Below are positions 60,525 through 64,000 of a stretch of DNA of 64,000 nt, in pieces. Each line of letters begins with the position of its first letter. The stretch's first letter is position 1. A model generated the notes under the pieces. The model saw nothing but the letters and a program-made list of their open reading frames with translations. It did not search any database and was not told the origin of the DNA. A program made the translations under genes and the position numbers. Origin of the DNA: Comamonadaceae bacterium (GTDB taxonomy: Bacteria; Pseudomonadota; Gammaproteobacteria; Burkholderiales; Burkholderiaceae_C); the NCBI GenBank assembly GCA_013297875.1, contig JAAFIW010000014.1:50271-114270 (forward strand). The letters run 5' to 3'.

Positions 60525-62071
60525 GCCAGGGTTTGAATGCTGGCGTCCTGCAGCGTCACGTCGCTGACGGCACGCAGGGTCGTGGTCAGTTTGTCAGGCG
60601 TGAAATGCGCCACACCATAGCCTTTGGCCTTCGCATCGGCAAACACAAAGTGGGGGTTTTCAGCCAGGTAGGCGGGTATCTTTTCGTGGCCGCCCGGAAA
60701 CGCCCGCGAGGTGATGGAGGTGCCACAAAACTCCACGCCCACGTGGGGGCTGTCAGGTTTGCCGTAGTCGGCTTTGACGTGGCCCACCCAGTTTTCGTGC
60801 ACGTCGCCGCCCAGCACCACGGCATTGGCCAGTGTGTGTTTGTGCATAGCCGCGGTCAGGCGGTTGCGCGCAGCGCTGTAGCCGTCCCAACCGTCGTTCC
60901 ACATGGTGGTGCCGGGGCCGGTTTCAAAGTCGCGCGGGCCCAGCAGGCTTTGCTGGCCCAGCACGTTCCAGCCCTCTGCACGCGCGGCGCGGGCAAACGC
61001 ATCATCAAGCCAGCGCTCTTGCGCGCTGCCCAGCATGCTGCGCGCGGGGTCGGCCCAGGCCTTGCAATCGTCCACCTTCACGGTGCTGGAGCCCCGCTTG
61101 CCGCCGGTGGTGCAGACCGGCGCATCGCGGTACTGGCGGGCATCCAGCAAGTACAAGTTGGCTAACTTGCCAAAGCGCACCTGCTGGTAAATGCGCATTT
61201 CAGCGCCGCTGGCCATGCCTTGCACGGCCTTGGTGAGCACACTGGCGCGCAAAGGCATGTGCTCGTAATAGGCCTGGTAGGCGGCCGCGCGGCGGGCGGG
61301 GAAATCGGCCACTTCCGGGCCACCGTCACCGGCTTGCAGCTGGGCATAGTCGTTTTGCACCTCGTGGTCGTCCCAGGTCGCAAGCCAGGGGCACATGGCG
61401 TGCGCGCCTTGCAGGGCCAGATCACTTTTATGCAGCGCGTAGCGGGCCCGGTAGTCGGCCAGCGACAGGGTGAAACTGCCGGTGACCGGCCGCACCGCGT
61501 TTTGAGCACCCGCGTACTCATAGATGTAGTCGCCCAGAAACAGCACCAGATCCAGTTGCTCGGCCTGCATGTGCCGCCAGGCGCTGTATTGGCCATGCTC
61601 CCAGCGCTGGCACGAGGCGTATGCCAGGCGCAGGCTACTGGCCGGGCCATCAGGCGCTGGCAGGGTGCGGGTGCGGCCGGTGGGGCTGACCCAGTCGTTT
61701 CCTGGCCCACCCAGCATGAAGCGGTAGAAATACCAGCGGTCTGGCTCCAGGCCGGGCACCTCCACATGCACCGCATGCCCCAGCGACGCGCTGGCCTGCG
61801 CCTGGCCGCTGTGGGCCACGCGCTTGAACTGCTCGTCGTGCGCCATTTCCCAGCGCACGGTGACCGCCTCAGCACCCAGGCTGGCGTCGGCTGGCAGCAG
61901 CCGCGTCCACAACACCACCGAGTCGTGCAGCGGCGAACCACTGGCAATGCCCAGCGTGAACGGGTTGCTGCCGATGCGCGGCTGGCTCCAGGCGCTGCGC
62001 GGCAGCCACAGGGTGGTGGCACTGGCGGTGGCCAGTTGCAGCAGGTGGCGACGGGATGGCAATGAGGTCAT
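60479..62071 (-). CDS. phoD: PhoD-type alkaline phosphatase/phosphodiesterase
   Basis: 530 residues. A twin-arginine signal (SRRHLLQLATASATTLWLP) predicts Tat export. PhoD family segments: LGIASGSPLHDSVVLWTRLL, ASCQRWEHGQYSAWRHMQAE, LVLFLGDYIYEYAG (metal Asp, Tyr), TWDDHEVQNDYAQ, FLLDARQYRDAPVC with the iron-binding Cys region, and VVLGGDVHENWVGHVK. The enzyme needs calcium and iron and releases phosphate from mono- and diesters under phosphate starvation. The last 14 or so residues (KFEVKAGTAQVERA) are encoded by a dispersed element. The kinase gene begins 7 bases downstream. Confidence 0.93.
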   Translation of the reverse strand: MTSLPSRRHLLQLATASATTLWLPRSAWSQPRIGSNPFTLGIASGSPLHDSVVLWTRLLPADASLGAEAVTVRWEMAHDEQFKRVAHSGQAQASASLGHAVHVEVPGLEPDRWYFYRFMLGGPGNDWVSPTGRTRTLPAPDGPASSLRLAYASCQRWEHGQYSAWRHMQAEQLDLVLFLGDYIYEYAGAQNAVRPVTGSFTLSLADYRARYALHKSDLALQGAHAMCPWLATWDDHEVQNDYAQLQAGDGGPEVADFPARRAAAYQAYYEHMPLRASVLTKAVQGMASGAEMRIYQQVRFGKLANLYLLDARQYRDAPVCTTGGKRGSSTVKVDDCKAWADPARSMLGSAQERWLDDAFARAARAEGWNVLGQQSLLGPRDFETGPGTTMWNDGWDGYSAARNRLTAAMHKHTLANAVVLGGDVHENWVGHVKADYGKPDSPHVGVEFCGTSITSRAFPGGHEKIPAYLAENPHFVFADAKAKGYGVAHFTPDKLTTTLRAVSDVTLQDASIQTLAKFEVKAGTAQVERA

Positions 62072-62204
62072 GGCAGCGCTTTCTCAGAGGCGGTATGCGA
62101 TTTTGCCTATTTGACGCGTCGCACCAAGGCCGGGCGATCAGACCGCAAAGACTTGTGCTCCGAAGCTGGCCATCGGGCCGGAGGTCCGAATGACTCTACA
62201 CATT

Positions 62205-62224
62205 GGTTACAAATCGCCGTAACC
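62205..62224. promoter_or_regulatory. Inverted repeat GGTTAC-N8-GTAACC
   Basis: A 6-base perfect dyad with an 8-base gap, 56 bases upstream of the exported protein gene at 62280, preceded by CTCTACACATT. Candidate binding site of an OmpR-type regulator or similar dimeric factor; it could also serve phoD, which starts 133 bases away in the other direction. Confidence 0.4.
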
Positions 62225-62279
62225 CCGTTTCGCCCGCTGCCTCGTTGAACGTTCATCCATTCAACAAAGGAGTTTTCAA

Positions 62280-63149
62280 ATGAAGCGGCTCATCCTGTCT
62301 CTGACACTTATGGCCAGCGTGCTGGCTGCTCCCTTACCCGCACAAGCCGTCGGGCGCTTGGTTGATGTGGAGGTGGTGGAACGGCACACCGGGCGCACGC
62401 TGCCGGTGCATCTGCACCGCGGCGAATACTGGGTTGCGGGCACGCCCGGCGCGCCCTACGCGATACGCGTGCGCAACCAGACCGGCGAGCGCCTGCTGGC
62501 CGTGATGTCGGTTGACGGGGTGAATGTGCTGTCGGGCGAGACCGCATCGGTTGGCCAAAGCGGATACGTGTTTGACGGCTGGCGACAGGCCGACATTGCC
62601 GGCTGGCGCAAAAGCAATGCCGAAATTGCAGCGTTTGAGTTCACCCAGTCGCCGCAGTCGTATGCCGAGCGAACCGGGCGGCCCAAAGACGTGGGTGTGA
62701 TGGGCGTAGCCTTGTTTCGTGAGCGCGCCGTGAGGGTGCCTCAGCCCTACCCTGCGCCCTGGCCGGAGCCTTACGGGCGCAGCCGCCTCGAAGAGCGGGC
62801 GGAGAAGGCCGCCGGAGGCAGTGCACCAGGCGCCGCAGCGGCTGCGCCTTCACCCTCTCAAGACATGAGCCGAGAAAGCCGCAGCGACAGCACGGCACCG
62901 TCACGCGCGGAGCCCAAGCTGGGCACGGGCCACGGACAGCGTGAAGAGTCCTATGCGAGCAACACCAGCTTCGAGCGCGCCAGCAGCGCGCCGACCGAAG
63001 TCATTCGCATTCGCTACGACAGCCACGAAAACCTGGTGAGCATGGGCGTGATCCATGAGTGGCGCAGACCCTACCCGTCACGGCCCAACCCGTTCCCGGA
63101 GTCACCGGTGGGCTACGGGTATGTGCCGGATCCGCCGCAGTGGAGGTGA
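62280..63149 (+). CDS. Exported protein of unknown function
   Basis: 289 residues; a signal peptide (SLTLMASVLAAPLPAQAVGR) and AAAGGAG just upstream of the ATG. Residues 25-160 look like a compact beta-rich domain (VVERHTGRTLPVHLHRGEYW, PYAIRVRNQTGERLLAVMSV, GVNVLSGETASVGQSGYVFD, GWRQADIAGWRKSNAEIAAF, EFTQSPQSYAERTGRP). The rest is low-complexity Pro/Ala/Ser/Arg with ENLVSMGVIHEWRRPYP near the end. I recall similar proteins in Burkholderiales without function. Expression may depend on the upstream GGTTAC dyad. Confidence 0.8.
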   Translation: MKRLILSLTLMASVLAAPLPAQAVGRLVDVEVVERHTGRTLPVHLHRGEYWVAGTPGAPYAIRVRNQTGERLLAVMSVDGVNVLSGETASVGQSGYVFDGWRQADIAGWRKSNAEIAAFEFTQSPQSYAERTGRPKDVGVMGVALFRERAVRVPQPYPAPWPEPYGRSRLEERAEKAAGGSAPGAAAAAPSPSQDMSRESRSDSTAPSRAEPKLGTGHGQREESYASNTSFERASSAPTEVIRIRYDSHENLVSMGVIHEWRRPYPSRPNPFPESPVGYGYVPDPPQWR

Positions 63150-63235
63150 CGGGTGCGCTCTGGCAAACGATCCAGGCGAGCAAACAACTCTTGCGCCTAT
63201 TGCGGTTCCCTACCCGCTCAGTCCAAATGGAGAAC

Positions 63236-64000
63236 TTAACGAGACTGGGCCTTCAAAATCACCCGCGCAGACGTCGCTGGGTTGGTCAACGTGTGGTTGT
63301 TTGCTGTGATGTAAAGCGTAGAAAGTGGCCCGGCAGTCACTTCATCAAGGTAAGGCACCACGCCAGGCAGACTGCCCAGTGTCAGGCTTGCGCCAGGTGT
63401 CACAGTGCCAGGCAATTGACCGACTACCGTGGTGACCAGTCCCTGAGGTGAGATACGTCGCGTAGCGCCGTTGCGAGCGTCGGCAACATAGAGGTTGTCG
63501 CTGCTGTCAATCGCAATGCTGGTGATGTATTCAAACCGGGCCTGAGTGCCCATGGCATCCACAAAGCCTTTGGCATTGGTGCCAGCAAAAATTAGGCTCG
63601 CGCCGTCGGGGCTGATTTTTTTGATGTAAGCCGCGCTGGCGATTGGCGCGGGGCACGTGATTACAAAATCAGGTGCTTCGGTTTCAGTACTTGTGACGTA
63701 CAGGTTGCCCACGCTGTCAACGGCTATCTTGGCTGGCAGGATGGTCTTAGATCCAGACGGGCGAGCCACCGTGCTGACGACACCCAAAGGGCTGATTTTT
63801 CGCACCACAAAGGTTGCAATCCTTGCGCAACCCACTGACACGTCGAGCAAGTCAACCACGAACACATTGTCTTTTGAACCCAAATTTTCCATTAGCGCCG
63901 ATCTCTAATGGAAGCCATTAGCGCAAGCTGTTGATTCACAAAGGGATTTGTGTGAATTTGGGTTAAGGTTGCTGATCGCCACTTCAGTGCAAGGCTGTAT
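63236..64000 (-). CDS. NHL-repeat beta-propeller protein, N-terminal end outside window
   Basis: The frame is open from 63236 to the window edge at 64000, about 254 residues, so the 5' end of the gene lies further on; internal Met codons at 63919 and 63892 are not real starts. Four or so blade-like units are visible: VRKISPLGVVSTVARPSG, IAVDSVGNLYVTSTETEAPD, YIKKISPDGASLIFAGTNAK, IAIDSSDNLYVADARNGATR and RISPQGLVTTVVGQLPG. The D-x-x-x-N-L-Y-V-A-D pattern is that of NHL repeats. The product is probably extracellular; ligand unknown. It converges with the preceding exported protein gene. Confidence 0.8.

Noticed and set aside
63918..63931. A third match to the TTAGCGCAAGC motif near the right edge
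   Set aside because: It lies within the open reading frame of the NHL-repeat gene, which continues to the window end, so it is probably coincidental.

Overview
The window is chromosomal DNA of a betaproteobacterium, most likely a member of the Comamonadaceae (Burkholderiales; Rhodoferax/Polaromonas-like). The basis is high GC with strong third-position GC, dense housekeeping gene order (ftsK-lolA next to trxB, rpmB-rpmG, an aromatic-leader aroG), and about 20 copies of one short AT-rich dispersed element built around ATAGCTGCTTGAGCAGTA. The assignment is an inference from sequence style, not a search result. No rRNA, tRNA, CRISPR array, prophage or complete insertion sequence was seen.

0-12.8 kb: end of clpB, small envelope and unknown genes, a multi-domain ferritin-like/Fe-S protein, a zinc alcohol dehydrogenase behind a MerR-like dyad, plsY, lolA-ftsK, a Crp/Fnr regulator, trxB and the L28/L33 ribosomal protein genes. 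12.8-20.3 kb: a methyltransferase, a seven-bladed propeller lipoprotein, a fatty-acid desaturase, rsmB, then a repeat-rich stretch with a broken toxin-antitoxin pair and an AT-rich HNH nuclease gene that looks acquired.

20.4-37.2 kb is the main accessory region. It encodes a NicAB-like molybdenum/2Fe-2S/cytochrome c hydroxylase, a complete branched-chain-type ABC importer (fused LivHM, LivG, LivF, a binding protein), two DUF1185-type 'amino acid synthesis' proteins, a UPF0280 protein, a 6-hydroxynicotinate reductase-like Fe-S protein, a divergent ferredoxin-NADP reductase, a TetR regulator and an enamidase-like amidohydrolase. Read together these fit import and reductive ring opening of nicotinate or a similar N-heterocycle, in the order of the Eubacterium barkeri and Azorhizobium nicotinate routes: hydroxylation, ferredoxin-linked ring reduction, enamide hydrolysis. 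moaE/moaD at 41-42 kb could serve the molybdenum enzyme.

37.2-64 kb: a YcaQ-like glycosylase, acs, moaED, rodA, a receiver-cyclase-kinase fusion protein, tldD, aroG with a clear aromatic leader-peptide attenuator, yebC, an EVE-domain protein, a membrane Ser/Thr kinase, an OmpA-type protein, a YlqF-like GTPase, an alpha/beta hydrolase lipoprotein, a large 7TMR-DISM histidine kinase, phoD and two uncharacterised exported proteins, the last running off the window.

The two strongest unusual signals are (1) the dispersed element, which sits inside at least eight protein-coding genes, supplies LolA with much of its signal peptide, and supplies the stop codon of phoD and the start codon of the next kinase gene, with in-frame stop codons edited away where it is read in the sense direction; and (2) the aroG attenuator, with a 22-residue leader peptide carrying seven aromatic residues in eight positions and a mutually exclusive antiterminator.
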